DNA of 64,000 nucleotides from Saprospirales bacterium (lineage in GTDB: Bacteria > Bacteroidota > Bacteroidia > Chitinophagales > Saprospiraceae), in NCBI GenBank assembly GCA_002698985.1, contig PAAY01000097.1, forward strand, positions 1 to 64,000, read 5' to 3'. Position 1 is the first letter of the stretch, and the number at the start of each line of letters is the position of its first letter. The notes beneath the pieces were generated by a model. It searched no databases. It saw nothing but the letters and a program-made list of their open reading frames with translations, and was not told where the DNA came from. Below are positions 24,902-34,665 of this stretch, in pieces. Both the position numbers and the translations under genes were made by a program.

Positions 24902-27370
24902 ATGAAGCACATTTACATTCTTCTCATTGCGGGTTTTTCCTTTTTTTCTTCCCTCGAAAAAACGCTTGCTTTTGAGGCGACCCCGCCTTTTTGGTCCAAC
25001 CAGTTTTCAAGTTCCTTTCCCAGCGGATGGACGAGCAGTGACTTATCCGGGCAGGGCGTCGAATGGGAATACTGCGAAGAATTTTTCGATTGCCCACCGA
25101 CGAGTTTTTCTTTTATCGAATGCAATGCGAGTCGATTCCAATCGCCCAGTGTGGAAGATGGTTACCTCTTCGTCAACTCGCTGGCTGCCGGCAACCTCCC
25201 GGTTCCTCACGAGGCCGTGCTCACCACCCCGGAAATTGATTGCAGCAGCAAGGATGCTGTTTTCCTACGTTTTTACACTTACATCAGTGCCTTGAATTTC
25301 AACCCCCGTCAGCATGCCCTGGTGGAGGTGAAAGCAGGCACTGGTGACTGGCAGGCTTTCACTGCTTTTCCGAACCTGGATATCAGCGTTGCGGAGCGAA
25401 GGGAATCCTGGAATCCGAGGGAGGTACTGCTGGACATTTCGGAAGTGGCAGCCAACCAGCCTGGGGTGCAGATCCGCTGGAAATGGAAGGGCAACGGCGA
25501 GCTGTTCTGGGCCATCGATGACGTTGCGCTGTTTGAACAATCCCCCTTGCTGGACCGTGTGATCTGGGGTGACCAGCCCGGACAAGGAGATTTCGGGAAC
25601 GGCCTGAACGGCTGGGCGGTAAGCAATGTGCTGGACACCTGTCGCTGGGTTTGGGATGCTGTGGGGGAGGTTCATTTTCCGGATGCAAATCCCAAGGCCG
25701 ACTTCTGGCCATGCAGCCCTACAGCCTTCAATGGCGTGGCCATGATGAACCCCACCTGGTGTATCGCACAGGGTGGGCCATCTCAGTTTACCCATTCGGA
25801 ATTGCGCTCGCCGGTGATCGACCTGAGCAGTGCCGGCACAGGCAAACGCTTGTCACTCAACTTTTTTCAGGCATTCATGAAAGGCAATGCCGCCTCGGTA
25901 AACTTCCCGCTCAGCTCGGTGATGTTCAGCCCCGATGCGGGGCTGAGCTGGCCCGACACCCTGGCCCTCAATGTCAGGGAGGCTTTTTCCGACCCCATTT
26001 GCGGTGAGCTGAGTGTTTCCATACCGGATGTTTATGTGGGGGCTTCTCAATTCATGTTCAAATTCGTGTTCAGTGGCAACTCATTCTTCTGGATCATCGA
26101 TGATGTCAGAATTCTGGAAAAAGAAGACCATGACCTCGGTATAGTGCCCAGCTTCGTCGCTGCCGCTCCAAACTTTTCGACGCCTGCTGCAATGGTTGGC
26201 CCTGTCGGTTTTGCCGTTGATTTGCGCAACGAGGGAAATGCTCCGCAAAGTCAGGTGCTCACCAGGGTGGCCGTAAAACCGGATGAACTGGCAGCCCCCG
26301 TTTTTCAGGATAGTTTATTTGTCGGTGAGCTGCTGCCAGGTGCCGTTTACGACAATGATTTCTTCGCAAAACAATTTACACCTCCGGCTGAGCCGGGGCA
26401 ATATGTGATCAGGTATTCAGTGGAAGCTGCGGATGCTGATGCCGTTCCGGAAAACAACAGCAAGGACGTCCATTTTCGGGTATCGGAAAATTTCTTCTCA
26501 AAAGACCCGGGCAACTGTTCCATTAACGGATTTTTCGCCGCCTCGGAAGATCTGCGTTACGAGATCGGCAACTGCTATTTCGTTGCCAAAGGCGAAGACT
26601 ATTGCGCCAGCGAACTGGAGTTTTCGTTCCGCAATGCCTCTTTGCTGGAAGGGGCCAATCTGACTATTCAGTTGTACCAGTGGAAGAAGAACGGAAACTG
26701 GGGCGATGTGAACAACGACACCATCGCCAACCCCGATGAATACGAATTGCTGGCATTCAACACCTATCAGGTAAACGGACTTGAAGACGGCTCATTCGTC
26801 AAAGTCCCGCTATCCTTTGACAGTGAATGCGTGCCCCTGGAGGACAGCACCTACTACTTCGTGACGGTGGGTTATCCGGAACCGGTATTGATCAATGGGC
26901 TGGGAGTGCCTTTTTTCATCGGGGCAAGTGAGGAAGTGGACTATACCGCCATGTTTTGGTTGTCTTATCATTTGGGCGTTCCGCAATACGTCTCCATGCT
27001 CCGGCTGGGCAACGACGACTACTTCCGGGCCAATGGCTGGGGCCTGTTGCGGGTGCCGGCCATCCGCATGTATGTGGACCAACTGAATGCTAGCCTTGAA
27101 CCGGATCCGGAAAGCAAAGTTTCACTAAAAATCAGCCCCAATCCGGCCAGGGACATCCTCCGTGTTGACCTTTCTGAAAAGATGAGTATTGTCAACGGGA
27201 GCCTGGAAATTTTTGATTATTGCGGACATTTGTTGCACTCACAAGGGCTTGAAAGCCCTTTTGTCAGCAATTTGCCTGTCAATATAGAGGGCTTGCCGGC
27301 GGGTTGCTATATCTTGCGGCTCGTTTCGGAAAATCTCACCCTGCAAACCCGCTTTGTTGTGCAGCATTGA
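24902..27370 (+). CDS. T9SS type A sorted extracellular protein
   Basis: 822 residues from ATG 24902 (a TTG lies one codon earlier). The signal peptide ends near LAFEA. Two MAM/jelly-roll-like segments each contain WFW/FWAIDDVAL patterns (ELFWAIDDVALFEQ and SFFWIIDDVRILEK), typical of adhesion or binding domains in Bacteroidota surface proteins. A CARDB-like part follows at about 420-540. The last ~80 residues are a T9SS type A domain: LKISPNPARDILRVDL, GLPAGCYILRL and a terminal RFVVQH. It is followed after 47 bases by a paralogue. Confidence 0.88.
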   Translation: MKHIYILLIAGFSFFSSLEKTLAFEATPPFWSNQFSSSFPSGWTSSDLSGQGVEWEYCEEFFDCPPTSFSFIECNASRFQSPSVEDGYLFVNSLAAGNLPVPHEAVLTTPEIDCSSKDAVFLRFYTYISALNFNPRQHALVEVKAGTGDWQAFTAFPNLDISVAERRESWNPREVLLDISEVAANQPGVQIRWKWKGNGELFWAIDDVALFEQSPLLDRVIWGDQPGQGDFGNGLNGWAVSNVLDTCRWVWDAVGEVHFPDANPKADFWPCSPTAFNGVAMMNPTWCIAQGGPSQFTHSELRSPVIDLSSAGTGKRLSLNFFQAFMKGNAASVNFPLSSVMFSPDAGLSWPDTLALNVREAFSDPICGELSVSIPDVYVGASQFMFKFVFSGNSFFWIIDDVRILEKEDHDLGIVPSFVAAAPNFSTPAAMVGPVGFAVDLRNEGNAPQSQVLTRVAVKPDELAAPVFQDSLFVGELLPGAVYDNDFFAKQFTPPAEPGQYVIRYSVEAADADAVPENNSKDVHFRVSENFFSKDPGNCSINGFFAASEDLRYEIGNCYFVAKGEDYCASELEFSFRNASLLEGANLTIQLYQWKKNGNWGDVNNDTIANPDEYELLAFNTYQVNGLEDGSFVKVPLSFDSECVPLEDSTYYFVTVGYPEPVLINGLGVPFFIGASEEVDYTAMFWLSYHLGVPQYVSMLRLGNDDYFRANGWGLLRVPAIRMYVDQLNASLEPDPESKVSLKISPNPARDILRVDLSEKMSIVNGSLEIFDYCGHLLHSQGLESPFVSNLPVNIEGLPAGCYILRLVSENLTLQTRFVVQH

Positions 27371-27417
27371 TGAACCGATTCGATTTTTTACCATTCAATT
27401 CAAACCTTTTTTTCCTT

Positions 27418-29286
27418 ATGACGAAGTTTACAAAAACATTGTTTGTCTTGGCTTTTGCTTTCGTTACAGCCAATGCACTCACAGCTCAGACCCCATTCTG
27501 GACAGAAGACTTTGCCAACGGCATTCCTGCTGATTGGACGAACGAAGATCCCTCCGGCAACAACGCCCTGTGGACCTGGTGTGCCAACCCGGAAACAGGT
27601 CAGTCCAACGGTTGCCCTGCCATTTTTGACGATGCCACGAACAACCAGGTGCCATTTGCTGCCACCACTGCCACCAATGGTTTTGCGACGATGGACTCTG
27701 ATTTACTTGGTGAGCTAACAACCAATCACCTCAGTCAACTGACCACCGCCGGTATTGACTGCTCTTCCTTCTCGGAAGTATTTATCCGCTTTGAAACCCA
27801 CATCGGTGTTTTTACCGTTGGTGCTGATGTAGGAGCCTTGCTGCGTGTGAGCACTGATGACGGTGCCACCTGGAACCCATTTACGATCTTCCCTGGACTG
27901 ACCACGCAAGAGCGCTGGTCCAATAACCCAGAGGTTGTCATCCTCGACATCTCTTCCGTTGCCGCAGGCCAGGCCAATGTCAAAATCCAATGGCAGTGGG
28001 AAGGTAACTGGGAATACATGTGGAGCCTCGATGACATCGCCTTGTACGATGCCGATCCGACACCAAGTTTCAGCATCGAGCTGGGTGATTTCTTCTATGC
28101 ACCTGCAAGCTTTGCACAGCCTATCTCACAAGTAGGTACCGATACCATGGGCTTTTTCGCCGATGTATCCAACGTTGGTGCTTCTGAGGTGACCAACATC
28201 GTTTTGAAGGCTACCATCAACGATGCAGACGGCAATGAGCTTTTTGCTGACAGCATCATTATCCCGGCTCTCGCTCCTGGCGTTACAGATTCTACTTTCT
28301 TCCTTGACAACCAGTTTGTGCCGGACATGCTGGCCGTAGGAACATACAGCATCAACTATTCTGCTTACAGCATGGATAACGCTGACGCCAATCCGGATGA
28401 CAACGAAGATGGAGACCTCTTTGTGGTAACTGAAAACCTTTATTCAAAAGAGAACGGTGCAACCATCGCATACCGTCCAGGTGGCGGACCTGCCGACTAC
28501 ATGGTGGGCAACGTGTACCAGACCAGCAACAACTGGGTGGATGAGTACAAAGCCACTGAAGTGACTTTCTCAGCCGTTAAAAACGCTGCTGACGGTACCC
28601 TCGCCGGTGACCAGGTTAACATCGTTTTCCTCGAAATGAACGAAGACGAACTCGATGCCGACTGGGGCAACTTTGACGATACCCAGAACTTCTTCACCAA
28701 CCCTGCTACCATCCTCAAGTCTTTCGTTCCTCACACCTGGGAGACCGACGAGCAAAGCGCCGTTGAAAGCGAGATGCTCATCGATTTCGATCTCGAGACA
28801 CCTGGTGTGAACCTCAAGCCGGGCAACCGCTACATGGTGCTCTGCTCTTACGAAGGCGACAACAACGTAGCTTTCCAGGCTTTCAGCGAGGAAATCTCTT
28901 ACTTCCAGATTTCAACCGTAATCTGGGACGGTGGTGACAACCAGTGGTTCCTGGGCGGTTTCGGTCCTGAGCCTGCTGCTTTCATCCGCCTCGGCATTGA
29001 CCTGGTGAACACCACCGACGAAAAGCCGCTGCCAGATAACGCCCTGACGTTCTACCCGAACCCTGCCAACAGTGTTCTGAACGTTGAGCTGTCACTGGAA
29101 CAGCCCACTTTAGCCAATGTTACCATTGCCGAAATGAGCGGCCGTGTGATTCGCATTGATGAAATTGACAATGCACAACAGGAAAACCTTCAGTACGACG
29201 TGAGCAAGTTCCCGAGCGGAACCTACCTCATCCGCGTTGCAACTGAAGAAGGAACCAGCACCAAGCAGTTCGTTGTGCAGCACTAA
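27418..29286 (+). CDS. T9SS type A sorted extracellular protein, paralogue of the upstream gene
   Basis: 622 residues from ATG 27418; the longer open frame starts inside the upstream gene. The signal peptide ends NALTAQ. It shares with its neighbour the opening PFW....F..GIPADWTNEDPSG, the jelly-roll motif YMWSLDDIALYDADP, a CARDB-like stretch and the T9SS tail (LTFYPNPANSVLNVEL ... KQFVVQH), but has only one jelly-roll unit where the neighbour has two. Many codons look optimised for expression (frequent gtt, gct, aac, ctc), suggesting an abundant product. A strong terminator follows. Confidence 0.88.
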   Translation: MTKFTKTLFVLAFAFVTANALTAQTPFWTEDFANGIPADWTNEDPSGNNALWTWCANPETGQSNGCPAIFDDATNNQVPFAATTATNGFATMDSDLLGELTTNHLSQLTTAGIDCSSFSEVFIRFETHIGVFTVGADVGALLRVSTDDGATWNPFTIFPGLTTQERWSNNPEVVILDISSVAAGQANVKIQWQWEGNWEYMWSLDDIALYDADPTPSFSIELGDFFYAPASFAQPISQVGTDTMGFFADVSNVGASEVTNIVLKATINDADGNELFADSIIIPALAPGVTDSTFFLDNQFVPDMLAVGTYSINYSAYSMDNADANPDDNEDGDLFVVTENLYSKENGATIAYRPGGGPADYMVGNVYQTSNNWVDEYKATEVTFSAVKNAADGTLAGDQVNIVFLEMNEDELDADWGNFDDTQNFFTNPATILKSFVPHTWETDEQSAVESEMLIDFDLETPGVNLKPGNRYMVLCSYEGDNNVAFQAFSEEISYFQISTVIWDGGDNQWFLGGFGPEPAAFIRLGIDLVNTTDEKPLPDNALTFYPNPANSVLNVELSLEQPTLANVTIAEMSGRVIRIDEIDNAQQENLQYDVSKFPSGTYLIRVATEEGTSTKQFVVQH

Positions 29287-29307
29287 TTTTTCTTTCCTTC
29301 GGGAAAC

Positions 29308-29345
29308 AAAAAGCCCCGCCGGATGCATTTTCGGTGGGGCTTTTG
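29308..29345 (+). terminator. intrinsic terminator after the T9SS cargo pair
   Basis: aaaagccccgccg pairs with cggtggggctttt around a ten-base loop, followed by T-rich DNA. It ends 59 bases after the stop codon of the second T9SS gene. Confidence 0.9.
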
Positions 29346-29475
29346 TGTGAGGTTTTTTGAGGTTTTTTGGTGGTTTTTAATTGGTTTGCCAAAGTGAGCT
29401 TTTTGGACTACGCGGAATAAGCCTGTTTGCAGATTCCTTCACTAACTCCTGATAGTTGACCGAAGACTCATAAAC

Positions 29476-29547
29476 GCACCAGAGGTGCATAAACACACCG
29501 AAGGTGTTTAAACTGGCCGAAGGCCATTCAACGCCGCCACAGGCGGC
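29476..29547. repeat. array of four phased mini-hairpins
   Basis: Four perfect stems with three-base loops start at 29476, 29495, 29514 and 29533, exactly 19 bases apart: gcacc-aga-ggtgc, acacc-gaa-ggtgt, tggcc-gaa-ggcca, gccgcc-aca-ggcggc. The arms differ in sequence but stay complementary. Confidence 0.85.
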
Positions 29548-29556
29548 AAAAAAAAA

Positions 29557-29585
29557 GTGCCACCCAAATTAACTTGAGATGGCAC
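29557..29585 (-). repeat. palindromic element preceded by nine Ts on the minus-strand side
   Basis: gtgcca (29557-29562) and tggcac (29580-29585) flank partly complementary DNA. Read on the minus strand it is followed by a run of nine Ts, so it has terminator form, yet no minus-strand gene ends here. Confidence 0.5.
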
Positions 29586-29631
29586 AACAACATAACCATG
29601 AAAATAATTAACCAAACTTTCTCTTGAGGTC

Positions 29632-29666
29632 TTGGGGTAGATGCGAAGTCGATTCTTTTAGATTTG
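29632..29666 (+). promoter_or_regulatory. possible promoter of ggt
   Basis: TTG at 29632-29634 and TAGATTTG at 29659-29666 match the Bacteroidota elements with a rather long 24-base spacer; the start codon is 57 bases downstream. Confidence 0.4.
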
Positions 29667-29722
29667 CTCGCAAAATTTGGCTTTTCCAAATGCGGATGAC
29701 CTTTTTAATCAACCTCGTTCAC

Positions 29723-31468
29723 ATGATTAACAACTACCATACCAAAACTAAAATCGGGTTCACACTCCTTGTTTTTATTGCCTTCATTCTCTTGCCGTGG
29801 AGTTGCCGGCAGGCGAGCGAAACCGCTGCACCTTATGAGATAGTTCAAAGCATGGAGGCAGATTCTGCGGCCATTGCTGCTGAGCACCCGCTGGCCGCAA
29901 AGGTTGGAAGGGAGATCCTGGAAGCCGGCGGAAATGCTGTTGATGCAGCCATCGCTTCGCAATTTACCCTGGCGGTAGTCCATCCACGTGCCGGCAACAT
30001 CGGTGGGGGAGGATTCATGGTCATCCGCCTGGCGGATGGTGAAGTGGCAGCCCTCGATTACAGGGAAACGGCACCTTCGGCAGCCCACCGGGATATGTAC
30101 CTCGACAGCCTGGGGAATGTGGATCCGGATGCGAGCAAGGTGGGACACCTGGCCGTGGGCGTGCCCGGTACCGTTGCGGGTATGGAAGCGGCTTTCAATA
30201 AATACAGCAAGCTGAAAGATTGGAAGGCCTTGCTGGCGCCGGCAATTGAACTGGCAGAAAAGGGCTTCCGGATCACCGAATCAGAGGCTGAGCGGCTCAA
30301 TCGCTACCGGGAGGCTTTTGTGAAGCTCAATGTTGATGGGAAGCCCTTCGTAAAAGAAGGCGAATGGAAGATGGGGGACCTGCTGGTGCAACCTGAGTTG
30401 GCCGCCACATTGCGACGAATAAGCGATCAGGGCAGCGCAGGATTTTACGAAGGAGAAACCGCCGAACTGATTGTAAAAGAAATGCAGCGGGGTGGGGGGC
30501 TGATCACCCTGGAGGACCTGAAAAACTACCGGGCTGCCTGGAAAGACCCCATCATTTGCGACTATAAGAATTACCGGATCATCACCATGCCGCCGAGTTC
30601 CAGCGGTGGGGTAGTGCTTTGTCAGATCCTCGGAATGCTGGAAGACCAGCCCATCGGTGAGTATGGCTTCCAATCGGCCGAAGCAGTGCACACCATCGTG
30701 GAGGCGGAGCGCAGGGCCTATGCCGACCGGGCGGAGTACCTCGGTGACGATGATTTTTATCCCGTTCCGATAGAGATGCTTCTCAGTGAAGAATACCTGA
30801 AAATGAGATTTGCCGATTTTGACCCTGAAAGGGCTACACCCAGCCAGATGGTTGGTGCAGACACCTTTAAACTGAAGGTGGAGAGTTTTGAGACTACCCA
30901 CACCTCCGTGGTGGATATGTGGGGCAATGCCGTTTCTGTGACGACCACGCTCAACCTCAACTACGGTTCGAAGGTGCTGGTGCATGGTGCCGGCTTTTTC
31001 CTCAATGACGAAATGGACGATTTCAGCGCCAAGCCGGGTGTGCCCAACTATTTTGGATTGATCGGCGCAGAGGCCAACGCCATAGCTCCCGGCAAGCGCA
31101 TGCTAAGTTCCATGACCCCGACCATCGTGGAGAAAGACGGAGACCTGTTCATGGTGCTGGGAGCTCCAGGTGGTTCCACCATCATCACGGCCGTGCTGCA
31201 AACCATGCTGAACGTCATGGAGTACAACTTTCCGCTGGACAGCGCAGTGGCTGCGCCCCGCTTCCACCACCAATGGCTGCCCGATGAAATCAAAGTTGAA
31301 CCCGATGCTATAGATACCCTGGAGCGAAAAAAACTCTGGGACATGGGACATACCCTGAAAGGTGTAAGCCGAATGGCGCTGGTAAAGGCCGTCATGAAAG
31401 CCTCCGATGGAACACTTTACATCGCCGCTGACCCCCGAAATCCCGATGATCATGTGGAAGGGTTTTGA
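29723..31468 (+). CDS. ggt: gamma-glutamyltransferase (lipoprotein form)
   Basis: 581 residues from ATG 29723. The hydrophobic N-terminus ends in a lipobox with Cys28 (LLPWSC), so it is probably a lipid-anchored envelope enzyme. It cleaves the gamma-glutamyl bond of glutathione and transfers the glutamyl group to water or amino acids. Seen: GNIGGGGFMV at 91-100, PSSSGG at 291-296, and TTHTSVVDMWGNAVSVT at 391-407, where Thr391 is the expected autoprocessing nucleophile that becomes the N-terminus of the small subunit. A C-terminal LGAPGGSTIIT glycine loop is also present. The length is normal. Confidence 0.93.
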   Translation: MINNYHTKTKIGFTLLVFIAFILLPWSCRQASETAAPYEIVQSMEADSAAIAAEHPLAAKVGREILEAGGNAVDAAIASQFTLAVVHPRAGNIGGGGFMVIRLADGEVAALDYRETAPSAAHRDMYLDSLGNVDPDASKVGHLAVGVPGTVAGMEAAFNKYSKLKDWKALLAPAIELAEKGFRITESEAERLNRYREAFVKLNVDGKPFVKEGEWKMGDLLVQPELAATLRRISDQGSAGFYEGETAELIVKEMQRGGGLITLEDLKNYRAAWKDPIICDYKNYRIITMPPSSSGGVVLCQILGMLEDQPIGEYGFQSAEAVHTIVEAERRAYADRAEYLGDDDFYPVPIEMLLSEEYLKMRFADFDPERATPSQMVGADTFKLKVESFETTHTSVVDMWGNAVSVTTTLNLNYGSKVLVHGAGFFLNDEMDDFSAKPGVPNYFGLIGAEANAIAPGKRMLSSMTPTIVEKDGDLFMVLGAPGGSTIITAVLQTMLNVMEYNFPLDSAVAAPRFHHQWLPDEIKVEPDAIDTLERKKLWDMGHTLKGVSRMALVKAVMKASDGTLYIAADPRNPDDHVEGF

Positions 31469-31809
31469 AGGGGGGGATTGAGGATTATGAGGGTTATGGA
31501 GGATTATGGAGGATTATGGAGGATTATGGAGGTTGTTGTCGGGTGTCGGTTGGCAGCAATACTCTGTTCAACTCTGTTTTTAACTCTTATAACTCTGTGG
31601 TTAAGAGGGATTATGAGGATTATAGAGGATTATAGAGGATTATAGAGGGTTATAGAGGGTTATGGAGGCTGTCGTCAATTCCTCAGTTCCTCAATTTTTC
31701 ACTCATTCAACCAAAATGCTATTCATGGGTTTACAGACAGTTCCTGCCCGTTCCAGCTCACCATTTTTCCCTCCGGGAAATGAACTTAACCAATCAATAA
31801 ACGACTTTA
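31469..31809. other. gene-free interval with degenerate 10-11-bp repeats
   Basis: 341 bases. 31479-31530 and 31610-31670 are built of ggattatgga / ggattataga words; between them lie gtcgggtgtcggttggcagc and actctgttcaactctg words. 31676-31700 has tcctcagttcctcaatt. No protein signal. The last ~100 bases are the leader of rnr. Confidence 0.7.
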
Positions 31810-34104
31810 ATGAAACGCAAGACTAAGACCCAGGCCAACAAAGGCCAGAAAACTTCTCATGTGAGAAGAAAGAAAAAAAACAACAACGCTGATCAAACCA
31901 TGAAGCGCCTGCCGCCAAAGCAATTGCAGCAGGCAATCCTCAAGCTCTTTTCAGAGCAACCTAAAAAGCGCTTCAATCCCCGTCAGATACTTAAGAAGCT
32001 ACATGTTGCCAACAACAAAGACAGCATCCAGCACGCCCTGGAACAGCTGGTTGAACAAGGTAAGCTACGAGCCCTGGAGGATTTTAAATTCAAGCTGGTT
32101 CGTGGTAGTGGCGTGAAGGAGCGAAAGAAAGTTTACGAAGGCTTCGTAGACGTCACCCGGTCAGGATCTGCATACATTGAATGCGAAGATTTGGAGGATG
32201 ACGTGTTCGTTGCACAAAAAAACCTCGGCACAGCATTGCATGGCGACCGGGTTGAGGTTGCCGTTTGGTGGCCCCGTGGCCGCAAGCGGCCGGAAGGGGA
32301 GGTCATCAAAGTGTTGGAGCGTGCCACCGACCGCTTCGTTGGCACATTTTACCTCAGGGGAGAAAAGGCACTGGTGGTGCCCACCCGGGATGATGTGCCT
32401 TTCGACATCGAGGTGGACCCCGATGAGGTGAAAGATGCCGCTGAAGGCGAAAAGGTAGTGGTCAAGATCACCGACTGGGGCGGTTACCGGCGCCCGGCCA
32501 AAGGTAAGGTGACGGCTGTGTTGGGCATGGAAGGAAACGACCTCGAAATGAACACCATCCTCATCAATGCCGGCTTTGATCTCAGTTTTCCGGAGGAGGT
32601 GCTGGCTGAATCAGAAAGCCTTCCGGCTGAGATTTCCGAAGAAGAGATCAGCAAGCGCAGAGACTTCCGCAAGGTCACCACTTTTACCATTGACCCTGCC
32701 GATGCGAAAGATTTTGACGACGCACTGTCCGTGCGCTTTCTCGATGACGGCAGCGTCGAAGTAGGTGTTCACATTGCGGATGTGACGCACTACGTCAGGC
32801 CAGGTACCGCACTGGACAAAGAGGCTTTCCATCGTTCCACCTCTGTTTACCTGGTTGACCGGGTGATACCCATGCTGCCCGAGCGGTTATCCAATAACCT
32901 GTGTTCTCTCAGGCCTCACGAGGACAAGCTGACCTTTTCAGCGGTTTTTCTTTTTAGCCCTTCGGGCAAAATCGTGAAAGAGTGGTTTGGCAAAACCATC
33001 ATCCACTCCGACCATCGCTTTAGTTACGAAGAGGCACAGGAAGTGATCGAGGCTGGAGAGGGCGACTACTTCAAAGAGTTGAAATACCTGAATGACAGGG
33101 CCAAGCTCATCCGTAAAAAGCGCTTCGAAAATGGGGCCATTGACTTCAATGTGGATGAAGTGCGTTTCAGACTCGACGAGGATGGTGTGCCAGTTGAGGC
33201 TTACGTCAAAGACCGCAAGGATGCTCACATGCTCATCGAGGAGTTCATGCTGCTGGCCAATAAGCAGGTGGCTACCTACATCCACAAAAAGGGCAAAGGC
33301 CACGAGATTCCTTTTGTGTACCGGATCCACGATTATCCCAACCCGGAGAAAGTGGCAGAGCTGGCCCGTTTTGCGCTGGAGCTGGGCTATAAAATGAAGG
33401 TCAACACTCCGAAAGAAATAGCGGCGTCCTACAACAAATTGATCGAGGAGGCGGAAAAAAATCCGGCACTGAAACTGTTGGAACCCCTGGCAATCAGGAC
33501 CATGGCCAAAGCCGAGTATTCGACCAACAACATCGGACACTACGGCCTTGCCTTCGACAACTACACCCACTTCACTTCACCCATCCGCCGCTATGCTGAT
33601 GTTCTGGTGCACCGCATTTTGTTTGAAAACCTTGGACCCAAAATCCTGCGGGTGGACAAGGAAACGCTGGAAGAACAGTGCAAGCACATCTCCCTGCAAG
33701 AGCGCAAGGCCATGGATGCCGAGCGGAAATCCATCAAGTACAAACAGGTGGAATTCATGCAGAAGCACATCGGAGAGTCTTTTACAGGATTTGTTTCCGG
33801 AATCATTGACCGCGGTTTCTTCGTCGAATTGGAAGGCAACAAATGCGAAGGCATGGTGCCCTTCGAAACCCTGCCGGAACCTTTCGAAGTGGAGGAAGGA
33901 AGGCTGAAAGCCGTAGGCTTGCGCAGTGGCCGGGTGATCAAAATGGGCGATCAGGTCAGGGTTTCCATTTTCAACGCCGACCTCGCCAAGCGGCAGATAG
34001 ACATGCGCCTCGATGAGGAGGAATACCCGGAGTTCAATACTTTCGGAAGAGAATCAAGGAAAAAACACAAAGGCGCTAGCAATAGGAGAAAGCCGCGGCG
34101 ATAG
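31810..34104 (+). CDS. rnr: ribonuclease R
   Basis: 764-residue processive 3'-5' exoribonuclease that degrades structured RNA. Order: a Lys/Arg-rich N-terminus (1-35), a winged-helix domain (36-95), cold-shock domains (about 105-240), the RNB catalytic domain with DPADAKDFDDALS at 295-307 supplying the metal-binding aspartates, and a C-terminal S1 domain (GFVSGIIDRGFFVELEG), ending in a basic tail KHKGASNRRKPRR. The last 29 bases overlap the 3' end of the convergent next gene. Confidence 0.95.
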   Translation: MKRKTKTQANKGQKTSHVRRKKKNNNADQTMKRLPPKQLQQAILKLFSEQPKKRFNPRQILKKLHVANNKDSIQHALEQLVEQGKLRALEDFKFKLVRGSGVKERKKVYEGFVDVTRSGSAYIECEDLEDDVFVAQKNLGTALHGDRVEVAVWWPRGRKRPEGEVIKVLERATDRFVGTFYLRGEKALVVPTRDDVPFDIEVDPDEVKDAAEGEKVVVKITDWGGYRRPAKGKVTAVLGMEGNDLEMNTILINAGFDLSFPEEVLAESESLPAEISEEEISKRRDFRKVTTFTIDPADAKDFDDALSVRFLDDGSVEVGVHIADVTHYVRPGTALDKEAFHRSTSVYLVDRVIPMLPERLSNNLCSLRPHEDKLTFSAVFLFSPSGKIVKEWFGKTIIHSDHRFSYEEAQEVIEAGEGDYFKELKYLNDRAKLIRKKRFENGAIDFNVDEVRFRLDEDGVPVEAYVKDRKDAHMLIEEFMLLANKQVATYIHKKGKGHEIPFVYRIHDYPNPEKVAELARFALELGYKMKVNTPKEIAASYNKLIEEAEKNPALKLLEPLAIRTMAKAEYSTNNIGHYGLAFDNYTHFTSPIRRYADVLVHRILFENLGPKILRVDKETLEEQCKHISLQERKAMDAERKSIKYKQVEFMQKHIGESFTGFVSGIIDRGFFVELEGNKCEGMVPFETLPEPFEVEEGRLKAVGLRSGRVIKMGDQVRVSIFNADLAKRQIDMRLDEEEYPEFNTFGRESRKKHKGASNRRKPRR

Positions 34105-34645
34105 CCGCAATGAGCACCACGAAGATCACCAGGTAGCTGAAGGTGGTCTGCTTGCCGCGGTAGGTGTCGTACATCATGTCCACGGCATCGCGCCAGCGAA
34201 GCTTATTGGCAACAGGCTCGTAACCCAGAAACAGGTACTTCCCTTTTTTGCGGTGACTGCCATGTTTGCGAAGCACAAAGAAATACTGATTCAGAAAGGC
34301 CAGTTCATACAGTTCGCTGAGGTGCTGGCCTTTTTCAATGATGAGCTTGTTGGAGCCGTCCAGCAGGCGCCATTTCCCTTTGGTCACGTTGCCTTCGACA
34401 GAGAGCAGGTACTCGCCTCCTTCATTGAAAAAATGCAGAATGGATTCCTGAACATTCGGATCGTCGGTGATTTCCAGCCAGGGCTTGCCGCCGGGAGAGA
34501 CGTAGTATTCCGTTTCACGAAGATCTTCGCTGAATTGCCAAAGGTCCCTAAGCGTGGCCTCGAGATAGCCCTCCAGGCTGTTGTCTTCGGGCACCGGCAA
34601 GTTCACCTCAAATGTATCTTCAATTCTGTCCAGCGGGTTTTCCAT
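34076..34645 (-). CDS. tail-anchored protein of unknown function
   Basis: 189 residues without a signal peptide and with one hydrophobic helix at the very C-terminus (about 170-188, SYLVIFVVLIAAIAAAFSYC), so the soluble part should face the cytoplasm. The body has strands such as KGKWRLLDGSNKLIIEKGQ and YELAFLNQYFFVLRKHG and looks like a small beta-barrel-type domain. No family was recognised. A -7 element (TACTTTTG, complement of 34666-34673) lies 21 bases upstream. Its 3' end overlaps rnr by 29 bases. Confidence 0.7.
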   Translation of the reverse strand: MENPLDRIEDTFEVNLPVPEDNSLEGYLEATLRDLWQFSEDLRETEYYVSPGGKPWLEITDDPNVQESILHFFNEGGEYLLSVEGNVTKGKWRLLDGSNKLIIEKGQHLSELYELAFLNQYFFVLRKHGSHRKKGKYLFLGYEPVANKLRWRDAVDMMYDTYRGKQTTFSYLVIFVVLIAAIAAAFSYC

Positions 34646-34665
34646 TGTTCACAGCATTTGCTACA

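Larger units (their letters stand above)
29346..29722. other. gene-free interval with a hairpin array and leader of ggt
   Basis: No gene is visible. It begins with G/T-rich DNA (ggttttttgaggttttttgg), then a regular array of four small hairpins (29476-29547), a longer palindromic element (29557-29585), and the promoter region of the gamma-glutamyltransferase gene. Confidence 0.7.
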
